DNA of 64,000 bases. Origin: Isoperla grammatica (Eukaryota; Arthropoda; Insecta; Plecoptera; Perlodidae). A program made the position numbers and the translations under genes. The notes under the pieces are model-generated. The model saw only the letters and a program-made list of their open reading frames with translations, searched no databases and was not told where the DNA came from. Positions within the stretch are counted from its first letter, which is position 1. Each line of letters begins with the position of its first letter. The stretch covers positions 74,473,523 through 74,537,522 of the forward strand of contig OX246739.1 of NCBI GenBank assembly GCA_945910005.1, written 5' to 3'. Positions 1 to 11,725 of the stretch are shown here, one piece after another.

Positions 1-847
1 CACTTAGTATCGTGTTTGTATTCATAATACAGTTCGTGGAACTAAGTGTTGGATACGCGAAAAGTTTGGATTGGTCATTGGGTCTTTTAGATGATCTCGG
101 AATTATCTCATTTCAAAACACCACAAGAGACTAACATAACAGTGGCTTGGCATGTTCTTTGCTTATTTACTAACTTTATGTGTTATGTTCACTGTTAACG
201 CTTACTTCCCAAATTCTTATAATTTTATCATTATATAATTTTAAACAGCATGAATTCGGATTCAGATCACATTTGCATTTCCTGTACCCGACACATTTTG
301 TATAAATATTACAGCAAAACAGTTTTCTCCGTTCGCGGTTTAGCAACTCATAGTTCTAGATACTAAGTATATATAAATAGTAATTACTGTCATAAGTGAT
401 ATTCTTGATATAACTTTCATTAGCAAAGACACAAACAGTCTAGTCTCGAGCGTAGACTAGAGCTATACCCTTCGTGTGCACCGATAAGAATTTCTTATTA
501 GTCGATATATTTACTGTTGCAATAGTGCATAATAGTGCATATAAAGAGTATAGTTTACTCACCAAGTGGCGTGAACTGCAGGGTCACTTCACCGCATAAG
601 GTGTATGATGAATGCCCCTAAAAACACATCGTGTGTGATATTTTCTTGTTAATCGTGATATATAAATTCCTCCCCTGCCCTCAGGCTACTGTAAAGGAGA
701 TGTTATCCCAGGTTTATGATGCCGCCGACTGATATCTTTACGGGTTTAGAAATATGCTTTAGATTCATGTTTTACCCTGGCGAGGGGTGTCTGGTTTGGA
801 TTTCCCGCCAAACAATCTACATCGTGAGCGTTGTTGGTGTTGATCAA
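1..847. other. No recognised gene; AT-rich sequence
   Basis: I see no exon, RNA gene or transposon end here. A small inverted repeat lies near 437-462 around CTCGAG. The only ORF, from about 716, is 69 codons, has no recognisable domain and runs into a repeat fragment. Confidence 0.6.
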
Positions 848-880
848 TGCAACAAGGCTAATCGAGACGATGATGTGAGG
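848..880 (+). repeat. Family D repeat, head fragment
   Basis: The motif GGCTAATCGAGACGATGA recurs near 30970 and, with changes, near 45350, 49257 and 52240. It is a short fragment of the dispersed family whose longest copy is at 52187-52615. Confidence 0.6.
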
Positions 881-1017
881 AATAAGGTCGTATCTACATA
901 CTATAGGGAGCTAGACATGTATTAAGAAAAATAATATGTGATTATGAATGGTAAAGACATAAAGAAGTATATTTTTGGTATCAAATCTTTGAAAAAGCTG
1001 CATTTCATCAGCCCATA

Positions 1018-1134
1018 TTCCTGAAAGTTGACACTTAGTGACATAACTCGCTTTATGTGATATATAATAGTGGAGAACTCTAGACCTAACCTCACTTAAA
1101 GTGAGTTATATCACAAAGTGACAACTTGCAGGAA
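1018..1134. mobile_element. Hairpin element, MITE-like
   Basis: Two 43-base arms (1018-1060 and 1092-1134) are reverse complements at about 37 of 43 positions. Both start TTCCTG at the outer edge. They are separated by 31 bases. No target duplication was identified, so the superfamily is unknown. A decayed non-autonomous DNA transposon is the simplest reading. Confidence 0.7.
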
Positions 1135-1856
1135 AAGTGGCAGCGGGAACTGAATCTGAAACCTCCCGGGTAAAAGACTTTGTTACAATCCGTTATCTGT
1201 GACTTTGTGCAAGACCACAGTATCAACTATCTGTGTTCGTGTATATGATGGCTGTAAAGCATTATAGACCTCCTGGATATGTAGTTCGATGAGGCTTCAA
1301 TACAAATGGCTCGAAATGCTCAATACCAATATTTTGTAGTCTAGTTATTATCAAGGTATCTAGACAGGTATTGTCATTGATATCGTCGGTAAGATGTTTC
1401 AATTAATTTCAATAATATCTAAAATTGTGTCAGTTGTTACAAACGCAATACATTTTTAATAATTTGAAGGTTGTTTGTAGATCTTAATAATATTTAGCCC
1501 CTGTTGGAGCTGTGCGCTACTGCTGAGCATGTTAATTGCATCAGTTTGTCTATTAGCGGCCACAAAGCCCGACTATACCGCGGGTGTTGCATATTTTATT
1601 GTCACCCTTCACACGTACGGCCCAGGCAAGACTTGTGCTACCCCCGTTACAGAGTAATCCGTGTTTTGTGTAATGGTATTCATATGGTAATCCGATAATG
1701 ATTGTATAATCCGCACTTGATGCTCAAAGGCGTCAAGTACCATCATACTTGATGGGCCAGTCCGTTCATTTTATATACGGGATGAACGACGAGTGAGTGT
1801 TAAGCCCTACGAGCAGTCAGTGGGCAATTATGTTTTGCAGACAGTCACTTAAAATT
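1135..1856. other. No recognised feature
   Basis: AT-rich sequence with no ORF of interest and no inverted-repeat ends. A 64-codon ORF near 1504-1698 matches nothing I recognise. Confidence 0.55.
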
Positions 1857-1902
1857 CTATTCAATTCAATTTCAATTTATTTTATTCTTCTCAAAAAAAA
1901 AA
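1857..1902 (-). repeat. Retroelement-like 3' tail
   Basis: Read on the minus strand, this is a T-rich stretch followed by AATAAAATAAATTGAAATTG and GAATT-type pentamers. The tail at 14026-14060 (plus) and its inverted copy at 14457-14500 are similar. An AATAAA signal followed by short tandem pentamers is typical of the 3' end of a non-LTR element or SINE. No upstream body was recognised. Confidence 0.4.
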
Positions 1903-2156
1903 AATACAAATAACATAAGATACGTCCATCAAAATACTTTGAAATTGTTCTTTTAAGTTAAACCAAACTATGTCATCCCCTAGAGAATTTAGTGCTCTTT
2001 CTTATAAATGTTTCTTTGTTCCAATAAATACTTCCTTTTTTCAAATGCTCTTGTTTAACTTTTATATCTTTTAAAACCAAAATTTTCAAATTTACAAAGT
2101 CACGGATCGCAAGCAATAACGTATATATTCCCGTACAAAATGTTTTTGTTTTTTGT

Positions 2157-2179
2157 GGGGGGGGGGGGGGGGGGGGGGG
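2157..2179. repeat. Poly-G tract, 23 G
   Basis: An uninterrupted run of 23 G on the plus strand. See the finding on homopolymers. Confidence 0.95.
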
Positions 2180-2741
2180 CATGTATTTTTTACACCTTTT
2201 TATATTCACCTGATTCGCCCGCTCAGTTACTCCTGTTTCAATAAGCGTCTACTCCCCGTCGTAATTTTTAATCGAATAGGTTACATTAGCTTACATCTCC
2301 CCGTCCATTTGCGTTTCAAGTATAGCTCCAAAATACGTGAATTAATCAGCGATGCCGATAGACAATGAATGAGCGGGGATACATTTCAAACACATGGACT
2401 TATTTTTGAACATACCCCGCAAACTTTCGACAACATGGAAGCGTCAATCAGCCCTGTACTTTATCAGCCGCGAAGCGACGTCAACCGAATATGGCGATTA
2501 CGATAGCTTTCTGAAAAGCAAATAATCTAATACATTTGATCTAATTCCTCATAAATGTGCGTATGAGTGTATCAAAAGGGATACGCCGAACTATTCTGGA
2601 GCAACAGTTGAAAGTCTCTTGTAGGCGGAGAACGGGGTAAAGACAAGAAATGATCGAACACGGGTTTGCGCTTTACGTTTCGTGTCAATGCTCTGCAGAT
2701 AATCGCAGGAAAGAGAATTCAATTCGAGTGTCCCTGTCACT
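2180..2741. other. No recognised feature
   Basis: Unique-looking sequence with no recognisable exon or transposon ends. It is followed at 2742-2754 by a run of 13 C. Confidence 0.5.
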
Positions 2742-2945
2742 CCCCCCCCCCCCCTCCCCACCCCTTCATTTCTACGGCAGATAAACGACGTATAATTAAA
2801 TGGCTACTTTGATTGCACTTTTTCTTTTAATTGAACTCCAAATTAAATGGTTGTATAATATTGAATACCTTGACTGAAACCTGTACATATTGTGCTAACG
2901 TACAGCACATCATCAACCTAGCTAATAAATAAAACGCACTTTTAA

Positions 2946-3135
2946 GGGCTGGTCCACACAGATTTTTAAGACATACGATTTAAGGTTTAACGCGCAGTCG
3001 TAAAGTTGGATCATAGGAAACACGTACTGGCGTTCACACAAAGTTTTAGTTTTAAGACGTTGTTTTCATTGTTGTTTTTAAAACAACGTCTTAAAACCTT
3101 ATGCATTATGTCTTAAAAATCTGTGTGGACCAGCC
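2946..3135. mobile_element. TTAA-flanked MITE, 190 bp
   Basis: The ends are GGGCTGGTCCACACAG on the left and the reverse complement of GGCTGGTCCACACAG on the right. They match for 29 bases once one extra left G is allowed. TTAA lies directly outside each end (2942-2945 and 3136-3139). Inside is a second inverted repeat (AAGACGTTGTTTT near 3054 against AAAACAACGTCTT near 3080), so most of the element can fold. TTAA duplication is the signature of the piggyBac superfamily, which would make this a non-autonomous member; that assignment is inference. Confidence 0.85.
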
Positions 3136-3145
3136 TTAACTAAGA

Positions 3146-3187
3146 AATATTGCAGTTTTTAATATATATATATATATAAAAAAAAAA
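3146..3187. repeat. TA dinucleotide plus poly-A run
   Basis: A short (TA)n followed by A11 just outside the TTAA-flanked element at 2946-3135. Confidence 0.8.
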
Positions 3188-3536
3188 CAGATTAAAATTC
3201 AACAATCGTGTTTTATTGAATCTGCATTAGTGTTGTACATGCCATTGTCCATTACAGTTACGTGTTCGTTTCTTCGGCGACAAGTGTACTTGTTCGCTGG
3301 TGTAAAGGGGGTGGCTTAATCGTGTGTATAGCCGCCTGACTAATTTAGCTGATGAAATATTAATTTCTTCGAGGTCAGGATATGTTTCACATTTACGTAC
3401 TACCGTAACGTGTTAAAAAAAAAAAAGCAATTAGCCCAAAATACCGCTATCTTGCTTGATTTGATTTATTTACGACGGTTGCACATGCAACATGCACTTT
3501 GATGTTTCCCTCAACAGACAACTTGTGTAACACTGA

Positions 3537-3712
3537 GGTCCGAATGCATAGTCCAGACTCAAGCCTTCCTCAACTCAGCCTCTCCTCAGCCTCGCCTAAC
3601 CACCAATCACGGAACAGCATTGCTATGCGGACGGCTCTGTGATTGGTGGCTAGGTGAGGCTGAGGAGAGGCTGAGTTGAGGAGGGCTTGAGTGTGAACTA
3701 TGCATTCGAGCC
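3537..3712. mobile_element. Hairpin MITE, family A copy 1
   Basis: A 176-bp element whose halves are almost complete reverse complements. The arms contain CGAATGCATAGT and CTCAACTCAGCCTCTCCTC, and the centre carries CCACCAATCAC against GTGATTGGTGG. The flanking trinucleotides are TGA (3534-3536) and TAA (3713-3715), consistent with a degraded 3-bp duplication of the PIF/Harbinger type, but not proof. A second copy of nearly equal length is at 6061-6238. Confidence 0.85.
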
Positions 3713-3958
3713 TAACAATGTTACAGAGAAACATATGTTGACGTAAGGATTAGTTTATTATTTGTCCGTGGGGCGCAGAGCAATCGGTCATACTCAGGGC
3801 GTGAATACGATGGAAAAATATCGTAAACAAATTTGTGTTCAAATCTGTATAGGCCTACTTCTTTACAAAGACATTAAAAAAATCGATTATTTTGGTTACA
3901 AAAATTATCAAATCCTGCAATGGGGAATTGCTTGGTTGTATCGACATGCCCTACATGA

Positions 3959-4040
3959 CGACATTCGACATTCGGGGTCGACATTCGGGATTCGGTTTTC
4001 GGGGTCGACATTCAACATTTGACATTCGGTTTTACCGAAT
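3959..4040. repeat. Degenerate tandem of GACATTCGG
   Basis: Variants of GACATTCGGGGTC recur five or six times with irregular spacing. The 86-codon ORF crossing it is a by-product of this repeat. Confidence 0.65.
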
Positions 4041-4701
4041 ACCCTGGTATTCCCGCTTTCGTCGTTAACTTTATCTTGCAGTGTCACGTGGTGTTGGAAG
4101 ATGAGTCTATCAGGAGTATTGTTGTAGTCTGTAATAGCTAAATGATGCAAATCTGTGGTGAGGCTGAAGATTAATTAGTTAGTATGGCGCCTTAGGATTC
4201 TGATATACTCGGCTTATTACCATGGTCTGAAAACGATACTGTACATTCATCATCAAAGTATTCATTATTTTTAATAACCTTAGTAACTAAATTGTGTAGA
4301 TACCGTCCGCCGTAATAGCAACATTCCATGTAGTTGACCTGTGAACTGTTAATCTACTGTGATGGTAGGGCATGATTGCTTGCGTATTGCGTGAGGTCTA
4401 ATACACTGTCTGAGCTGCGGTCGTTGTTTCTCAATGGTGGACGGATAGTTAGTTCTTTACTCCCAAAATAGCAACATTATGACATCCCAAATAAGACAGA
4501 CACCAGTGTTGTCAACCAGCGCGTGCTCGGGCTTGCCTGGCTATATTTAAACGACCGCGCTCAATCTCTGCGCATTATATTTGAGATTCTTCTTGGGTTT
4601 CGGTTTAATTACAATAGACATCGTAATATGTTCATTTTAACACCTTTTAGCGAATTGGAACCGCTGCGTTGTAATTAATTCTCACTTGCCGACTCCGTGA
4701 A

Positions 4702-4730
4702 CCCCCCCCCCCCTCCCCCCCCCCCCCCCC
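4702..4730. repeat. Poly-C tract with one T
   Basis: 29 bases, all C except T at 4714. Another run of 14 C is at 4983-4996. Confidence 0.95.
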
Positions 4731-5799
4731 GCCCATCGATGCAAATCACTTTGAACGAGGGCGAATGTATAAAAGATGAAACGCTGTGGCAGATGACTGG
4801 AGGGCGGTTTAGATTGCTGCGTAGTAGAAGTTATGAGCCACAAAGCTGACAACGGTACGAGTTAGATATAAGGATTGGATTATTAGTGTGAGTGACTCTT
4901 GAAAATATCATTGCGGAGCGAGCGGGGTTCACGGAGAAGAGCAAAGGTTGCAGGTTTACCCTTTCACCTCCAAGCGTGACTGCCCCCCCCCCCCCCGGGA
5001 CACCGCTCGGAGGGGGGAGAGCTTATTGTGCTCTCAGCATTAATTTCAAATTACCTTACAGTCGATCTGTACTTCGTGTGAGTCAGTAGTCTCGACTCTC
5101 AGTTACTGAAATAAAAAACTTGCAATACAAAAATTGGGGTTTTGTGCCAGCTTTTTTCGAAACATATTTTGTACTTTTAATTCCACCTTTTCCGGTAAAA
5201 TGGCTCAAGTATTGGGTGTCGATTCACAGTTTGACAGTGATTTTTATACATTTTTTTTCAATACGGATTCATGCCGGGTTCGGGTTTGAAAAAGTTTCCC
5301 TCGCGGGTTCAAACTATTTTTTTCGGGGTCAACGGGGATGGATATATCACACGTATTGGTTCGCACCATTCTCCAAGTGATCCATCTATATTCCAGTTGA
5401 GCAATTGATGTCGCTAATGACCAAGATGTAAGAAAACACAACACGTACGATCTCCCGGTAATAATGTAATAATCACGTCTGAATCGTCCTGTGTAGATAT
5501 CAGTTGTAAATGTCCGTTCACTGCCCGCATACCTTCCGAAACATGAACCAAGGCCGTACAGTACAGTCCATAACAAAACACAACACAATAACAACGTATA
5601 CATAGAGTGGGCGTACTCTGGTTAGAACATCATAATCCAATATATCACATTACTTTACGATTGAGCAAGAATCGAGAAAGTCAAGCATTAAAAAGTAATT
5701 CATTACGCGAATATTGGTTAACTAATGGAAATCGAAAGGTTAAATAGCGAGAAATGAAAGGGAGAGGGACAAAGTGTTGGGGAAGGGGAATAAGTCCCC
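4731..5799. other. No convincing gene
   Basis: The longest frame is a 119-codon minus-strand ORF at 5244-5603 with a hydrophobic start. I recognise no domain in it. It is not conserved with anything else in the window and it overlaps a plus-strand ORF of similar quality. I treat it as chance. Confidence 0.5.
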
Positions 5800-5819
5800 G
5801 CGCCGAGTGGGATCAAACC

Positions 5820-6266
5820 CATGGGCCCGGATTCACAAGAGGTCCTAAGTCTTTTTTTGGTCATCTCTAAGACCGACCTAACTGTGAATATCTTATAAAA
5901 CCACTAAAATATCTAACAACAGATTTTAAAACATTATTTGAGTGCTCATTATGTCCTTGTTCTCACCATGAATTAGTAACTTCTTCATGTGACCTGGGTC
6001 TGGTTTTACAAGATGTTCAAAGTTAGGCCGGTCTTGGAGTTAAGACCAAAAAAAGACAAAGGGTCAAATGCATAGTCGTTCCTCACGTGCTCCTCAACTC
6101 AGTCTTTCCTCAGCTACTCGCCCAAGCACCAAACACAGAGCAGTCCACATGGCAATGCTGCTCTGTGATTGGTGGTTGGGCGAATCTGAGGAAGGGCTGA
6201 GTTGAGGATCACTTGAGGAACGACTGTGCATTTGACCCTTAGGACCTCTTGTGAATCCGGGCCCTG
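5820..6266. mobile_element. Inverted-repeat element, family B copy 1
   Basis: The ends GGGCCCGGATTCACAAGAGG and its reverse complement match across the element. The subterminal AAGACCGACCTAAC and TTAGGCCGGTCTT also pair. The copy at 52662-52899 is the intact form. Here the right half is interrupted at 6061-6238 by a family A hairpin. Without that insert the element would be about 266 bp. The ends resemble the CAGGGCC starts of hAT-like MITEs, but no 8-bp duplication is evident. Confidence 0.85.
6061..6238. mobile_element. Hairpin MITE, family A copy 2, nested in family B
   Basis: This 178-bp hairpin begins GGGTCAAATGCATAGTCG and ends with the inverse. It shares CCTCAACTCAG, CAGAGCAG and GTGATTGGTGG with copy 1 at 3537-3712. 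It sits inside the right arm of family B, splitting the AAAAGAC/TTAGGACCTC context that is continuous at 52862-52880. Right flank TTA matches the pre-insertion sequence; left flank reads AAA. It is therefore younger than its host copy. Confidence 0.85.
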
Positions 6267-6458
6267 GTCTCTCGCGTGGCATACGGTTGTTCGATACGAT
6301 AGAACTACACGTGTTAAACGGCCTCTGAGGTGTGACTGGTGTAAAACGTGGCTGTTGATTGACGTGTACAGAGATCACATTTCCACAAGTATCAGACAGT
6401 TTGGAGCAACACACACACACACATTGAAGGAGGGTTTATGGTCTTGTTGATATAGTTG

Positions 6459-6615
6459 TCCCAAGACTACCTTACACATTCTTTCGTGACAGGTGACTGG
6501 TTTGTAGCCAATCAGCGATCGGAATTGGCGCTGGTGTGTCTCGGCCGGTTCGCCGGTTGGCTTCGGCTGCCCCGGATGTGACGAAAGTAGGTGTAAGGGG
6601 TAATCTTGGGGCCAC
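6459..6615. mobile_element. hAT-like MITE with 8-bp duplication
   Basis: The octamer TATAGTTG occurs at 6451-6458 and 6616-6623, exactly flanking a 157-bp element. The left end TCCCAAGACTACC pairs with the right end (rc GTGGCCCCAAGATTACCCC). The subterminal TTACACATTCTTTCGTGAC pairs with rc TTACACCTACTTTCGTCAC. An 8-bp duplication is characteristic of hAT transposons. The left tip seems to have lost a few bases. The GC-rich core contains CCAATCA and CCGG repeats. Confidence 0.85.
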
Positions 6616-6623
6616 TATAGTTG

Positions 6624-7919
6624 TGATATTTTAAGCTTTACTGTACGGGTTTCTTTAAAACGATTAGAAATCCAAAATTTCCAGTCGAGTCCTAGCACCA
6701 CCAACCAGCGCTCTGGCTGGCTCTCTGCCCATTTTGTAGCCGCACAAAACGTCGTATATTGTTCGTTTCTCGTCTCTTTCAGCCTCAATCCCCTCGCTGG
6801 GCTTCAAGGGAGAAACGCCGCTGTGTATATAGTTGGATTGGATTATAAATAATTATTTGATTTCTTTATCCTCTTCTGAGGTAGCTGAAATAATTATTTG
6901 TCGACTGACTGAGTTGATATTTGTCTTGCCGAGTGTGGGGGGGGGGGGGGGGGGGGAGAGAAGGTACGAAGCGACGTAAGCCTAATAAATATTAAATCGA
7001 CTTGAGAGTTTCAACTCGTTTTGGATACTTTGCAGGGGAGAGTAGGGGCGATCTGAATTGAAATAGTTTAGCAGGGAAAATGAGGAATTTTAATGATTTT
7101 TTCTGGATTGTATTTCATCAAAAGAATTGAATATTACATTAATTGCAATGTTGTCAAAAAATGGAGTTCACTTTTCTAATCATGTACATTGCTTTTCATT
7201 GATAAACTGCATTAGCCCTAAGGTAGGTAAGTGTTAAGATCATTATGTTCACAAACGCGTGATTTATTAAATAATCCCAATTCCGGAAACGTAAATTGAT
7301 GCACTGTTATTTTATTGCAGGAAAGGCATACAGGCTATGTAGCAGGGATGCGGCCGATTATCGTTAATCGATGTTAGTCGATTAATCGAAATACTAACAA
7401 GTTCTTTTTATTTTACGATTACATTTTTTAATTTTTAAATCGTACCGGAAGATCCGCATCCATTCTATTATACCACTTCACTTTGCCATTTTATGGGAAG
7501 TAGTGAAGAAATGCCGCTAGGACTGTTGCAGCCCGGTAGCATTGCTGAAAGCGGGAGCCCATGATGTGATTGCATCGTAATGGCCTAACACCACGTGACA
7601 CGTGACACCTCAGCCGTGACGTATGTCAGTGACAATGACCTCTAGCGTCAGAGAGAGAGAGTGATGTAATGACGTGTACACTTGGCTTGCAACGTGATGA
7701 TGATCTGTTGCGACGTCTAGATTGTTGCAGACTTGCTAAAGTCGTCGTTCAACAACTTCGGTAATGCTTTCGTCATCAATCAATGACATCTCGGCCAACG
7801 AGAGCGGGTATTTGAATTAGCCACGGCCGCTGGTTGGCTGCCGCTCACCCACCCGTGACGGAAGCATTTTGTTGTACGACGACTATACTCGAGACGAGTT
7901 TCACACACAAGCTCATGCC
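6624..7919. other. No recognised gene; G20 tract inside
   Basis: A run of 20 G is at 6937-6956. A short AGAGAGAG run is near 7651-7662, and CACGTGACACGTGACA near 7593. There is no ORF or repeat end I can support. Confidence 0.5.
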
Positions 7920-7975
7920 TAACGCGGGATTCGAACCCACGAGCACGAGTCACACGGACTGCCTCTTTGTAGTTT
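7920..7975 (-). repeat. tRNA-like SINE head fragment
   Basis: On the minus strand GGTTCGAATCC (rc of 7927-7937) is a perfect pol III B-box. The sequence upstream of it does not fold into an obvious tRNA and the A box is unclear. This suggests a diverged SINE head, not a functional tRNA gene. Confidence 0.4.
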
Positions 7976-7999
7976 CGTCTGTCACACACGGGTAGTACG

Positions 8000-8022
8000 C
8001 CCCCCCCCCCCCCCCCCCCCCC
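8000..8022. repeat. Poly-C tract, 23 C
   Basis: An uninterrupted run of 23 C, followed by AAGAGAGAGA. Confidence 0.95.
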
Positions 8023-8406
8023 AAGAGAGAGATATAATGAAGGTGTGAAAACGTGGTAATGAAGTCATCTCGAACTTCTAAATCACAACTCACAGTTATG
8101 TACGAGATACATGGTATGGTATACGTGTTTACTATGTTTCTCATTGATTGCAAGTTGAAACACGTAATCTAAGTTTGGATTATCTTGATTGAACTATCAA
8201 GTTGTGTCGTGTCTACTGTAATGATGAGTGTTGTTGGAGTGTACGTGTTAAACACGGTTGGGAAGAAACGCGGCTTCATCACGCTAAAATAGAAACATAG
8301 AATTTATATTTGTGATAATGATACGTGTAAAAATATTCTGTGAATTCGTAATACTGCATTGGGTAGTTTTGGATTGGGGCATAATATTTTTGCCGGGCGT
8401 TCACGG

Positions 8407-8460
8407 TGGCTCGTGGGATTGGGTCGGTGCCACATGTCGTGGGTCCCGGGGTCGAATCCC
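8407..8460 (+). repeat. tRNA-like SINE head
   Basis: TGGCTCGTGGG (8407-8417) resembles an A box, and GGTCGAATCCC (8449-8459) resembles a B box. Their spacing is normal for a pol III promoter. There is no complete cloverleaf or anticodon arm that I can defend, so a tRNA-derived SINE or pseudogene is more likely than a tRNA gene. Confidence 0.45.
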
Positions 8461-8470
8461 GCATAAGGCA

Positions 8471-10726
8471 TTATGGGTTTTGTTTGTGTATAATTGTCTT
8501 TCATTTTCATATACCATCCCTCATAGTCTCCAATAACATGACTGGAATAGTAGATACGTGTTTCGTCTAGTTCTAGTAATGTATGAGAAATAATTATCTA
8601 TACACTTCTATTAATTAAGCCTTTGAGACAGTTATGCTTATGTCTAATGCTTCATTTTAAACTTGACACTTAAAAGACCTTGATTCGCTTGTAGTTAAAA
8701 AAATTGACTTTCACTTTCTAACTGCATTATAGGTCGTACTAAAACCATAAAGTGTTATTTTTTAACATGTTTAATACTATGATTAAACACTAAACTGTCT
8801 GGACCGAAGAATATAAATAATTTCCGAAACAATTTAACCTAAAACGGTAACCTGTGATTACAGTGAGTGTGCACAAAAGGGCGTTCTTAACATATAAATA
8901 CGCACACTGGCAATAACTCTTTAATGGAGTAACCCTGTAACCCGACATAGCTTGGATTAGCTCCATGTCATTCTATACGTTCAAGGTCTAAGTTCTAGAC
9001 ATCTACTTGTATGTTCACCTTACGGAACTTGTATGTTATATAACCAAACCAGCGGAGTTCCGTAAACATGTTTGCGAATTATTAATGAGCATACCCAGTA
9101 AATATTGTTGTGGGTTGTGCGTGTACTCATGTACAACTTCATTCACTTCACACAAGTCTAGCACATAATAGTATGGTATATTCATTCAGTGACGATTAAT
9201 TATATTGGCGCAAACGCTCCGAACATCCAACCAATTTGTGAAAGATTTGAGAAAAAGTTTTTGTGGAAAAAACATTCTCGAACAAAACAAAAATTAATGA
9301 TTTTCGTTTGATCTTCAGTATTGATAAATTAGTTGTTTTGATGGTTAAAAAACGTTCGTTGGGAATTTCAGTAATTTTACTTAGTTAGATTCAATGTTCG
9401 GCTTGGATTCTTCTGCGTACTTGCTTGTCTGGCATTTGTCTCGAGTTTTAATTGTCGTTCGAAATATAATATCAACCGTGGGTATTTATGTGTTATGGTT
9501 ATTTGTGCATTTCACAGCTCTATATTACACTCGCCAAACTAGCGATACAGACTAACCTGGTTTCCCCTCAAACCAATAGACTCATCTTGACTCGTTATTA
9601 AAAAAAAATATTATTAAAATGAGAAAGAAGATCTGGATACACAATATGGGCGATAAGTTTGTTCTGCCATTCTGTAAAGATATAAAGTGGTATTTCAGCC
9701 AAGTCCAGCCGCAGACAAAAAGCTATCCCAACAAAGGCTGAAGTTTATATATAGGAGAATCTACATATTATGCAAATTAGGAATCTAAAACAAGAAGTAT
9801 GAAACGAGTCACATGCCACAAAACAGCGTCGTTAATGTCAGATGTAGTTTGAAAAATATTCCAGTTTTTGGCGATTGCCTATATTATATACCTTGTGCTC
9901 TAGGACTGTGTTATAAACAAGAGCTGCCGGGGCGAGATGGACTGTTTCGGCTCCGTTAGTACTAAAACAGGTAACATAAACCTTGGCTGGATGGGAGGCC
10001 TTGAGAGATAACTTCTAGGTTGCCAGTCTCTCAGCTAGACGATTGTTTAACTCAACAACAATAAGAACAATCCGACTGATCTTGGATTCTGACTCAAGGT
10101 GATGCGTTTTTAACATTTACCAAACAATGGTGAGGAATTTCTTAAATACCTTCGCCAATGTCGGCAAATAAACAGAACCGAGGCTTCTTCTTTTTTATTA
10201 ATATTCTTTAACTCTGAATCATTATTGAAATGCCAGACGATTCAAGTATAATATTAATATATATCTAATTTAGAACCAACAGCGGAAGGAATAATACGTG
10301 GAAATAGCAATTGCAATTATATTGTCGAGGGTTTTTACTCAGAAATTCAAGAAATAGGAGAAAGAATCTGGAATTACAGTAATGAAAAGAACATATTTGA
10401 AACGAAAGAAATAACAGATATTTTATAATCAAGGTCCGACAATCTCCTAGCGTAGGTTTGGTAAACCGGAAGTTCGCCAGGGTATTTATAAACCTTGGTC
10501 ATAATGGGACAGTGGTGGCTACGATACTGCGCGTTTATTTACCACCACCGGTAATCATGATCATCATGATGGTCATGGTGTATCATGATAATCATAATTG
10601 GTGGGTTTTCCCGCGAGTTTTCTCAGTCATCATAAACTGAATGTCAGTTGTAATCCCAACTATACTACCACTGAAAATGATACTAAATACATTTCTCGCA
10701 CACTGTACAGAGAAGAAAATAAATGA
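8471..10726. other. No recognised feature
   Basis: About 2.2 kb of AT-rich sequence without a usable ORF. Near 10552-10600 there is a cluster of ATCATGATCATCATGAT palindromes. No transposon ends were found. Confidence 0.5.
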
Positions 10727-10794
10727 CTATTCTATTCTATTCTATTCTATTCTATTCTATTCTATTCTATTCTATTCTATTCTATTCTATTCTA
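10727..10794. repeat. Pentanucleotide microsatellite (TATTC)n
   Basis: About 13 uninterrupted copies of TATTC. Two overlapping ORFs (FYSIL repeats) are products of this array. Confidence 0.95.
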
Positions 10795-11686
10795 TATCCC
10801 CTCACTCTACCGCACTTATTACATGTTAAACAAACTGTCGCGAGAGCAAAATCGAATACTTTTGTAATGCAGCGAAAGGTAAAAATATCGCACCGTACAA
10901 CAGTAACAGCGTGTCTACTCCCTTTTCGCGTTGTTTCATGTTGAGTCTGTGTAAATAATATGTTTTTGAAATCAGAGCTGGCAGTGTTGACGGATTGAAA
11001 CAGAATTCTCATCTCCATATTTAATTAAACTTCGACGACCCATACAGCTCAGCGTTGCGCCGGTTTACATAGGTTATACTTTGTAGCGAGTAACAGAATC
11101 CACATGAGATTGATATAATCCGAGTACCCGCAGGTTTGGTACCAGTTACTGCCTCACCACCCTCAGAGCTCATTACAACAATTTACCCACTTGCGTTTGT
11201 GATAGCGTTTGATTTGTAACGAGGCGTAAGTCATTCTACAATTATTACGTTGTGTATTATATCTTTGAAAGAACGTCGAATTTCATATCAATAATTCCAA
11301 GAGAGAACAAAACAAAAAACCGCCACTTTCTTAAGAATTTACATAAAATAAATCAAACAGATAAAGAAATATTGCAACAAAATAAAAACAAAGAGGCAAA
11401 TTCAAGAGTTCTTAGTTTTTTTCTATCGGGAATTGGACGTGAATGGGGTCGGGAAACCACTGAATGAATCAATTGAAGAAATCGTCTCAGCCATGTTTAG
11501 TGTTGTTATGCTGGCAGCGCTAAAGCCAAACTCCCTGATCAAGTTTAATGTATTGGTATTTGCCACAGATACTTCTTGGCCTGCGTCACCCAAACTACCC
11601 CCTCCTCACAGGGGTTGTCAGGAGACATGATTAGCTCGTTGTGGAGTCTTGATGTACACTGATTGAGACTCGCCCACCAACAAGTA
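10795..11686. other. No recognised feature
   Basis: Only short, low-quality ORFs and no repeat structure I can support. Confidence 0.5.
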
Positions 11687-11725
11687 CCCCTCCCCCTCCC
11701 CCTCCCCCTCCCCCCCCGCCCCCCC
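11687..11725. repeat. C-rich (CCCCCT)n tract
   Basis: A run of C interrupted by regular T, then by G. It is a polypyrimidine microsatellite on the plus strand. Confidence 0.9.

Larger units (their letters stand above)
5800..6300 (-). repeat. Possible split tRNA-like SINE head
   Basis: On the minus strand, GGGTTTGATCCC (rc of about 5810-5820) reads like a pol III B box. It abuts the family B element. Beyond the far side of that element (6267-6290), the minus strand reads ATGCCACGCGAGAGACCA, which resembles the segment between A and B boxes in the SINE copies at 28.9 and 31.2 kb (CACGCGAGACT). Removing the inserted element restores normal A-to-B spacing. The evidence is short, so this is tentative. 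Confidence 0.4.

Noticed and set aside
5244..5603. 119-codon minus-strand ORF with hydrophobic start
   Set aside because: No recognisable domain, and opposite-strand ORFs of similar length overlap it.
7340..7395. Clustered ATTAATCGA palindromes as a regulatory site
   Set aside because: Short AT-rich self-complementary words are expected here and no further structure supports a site.
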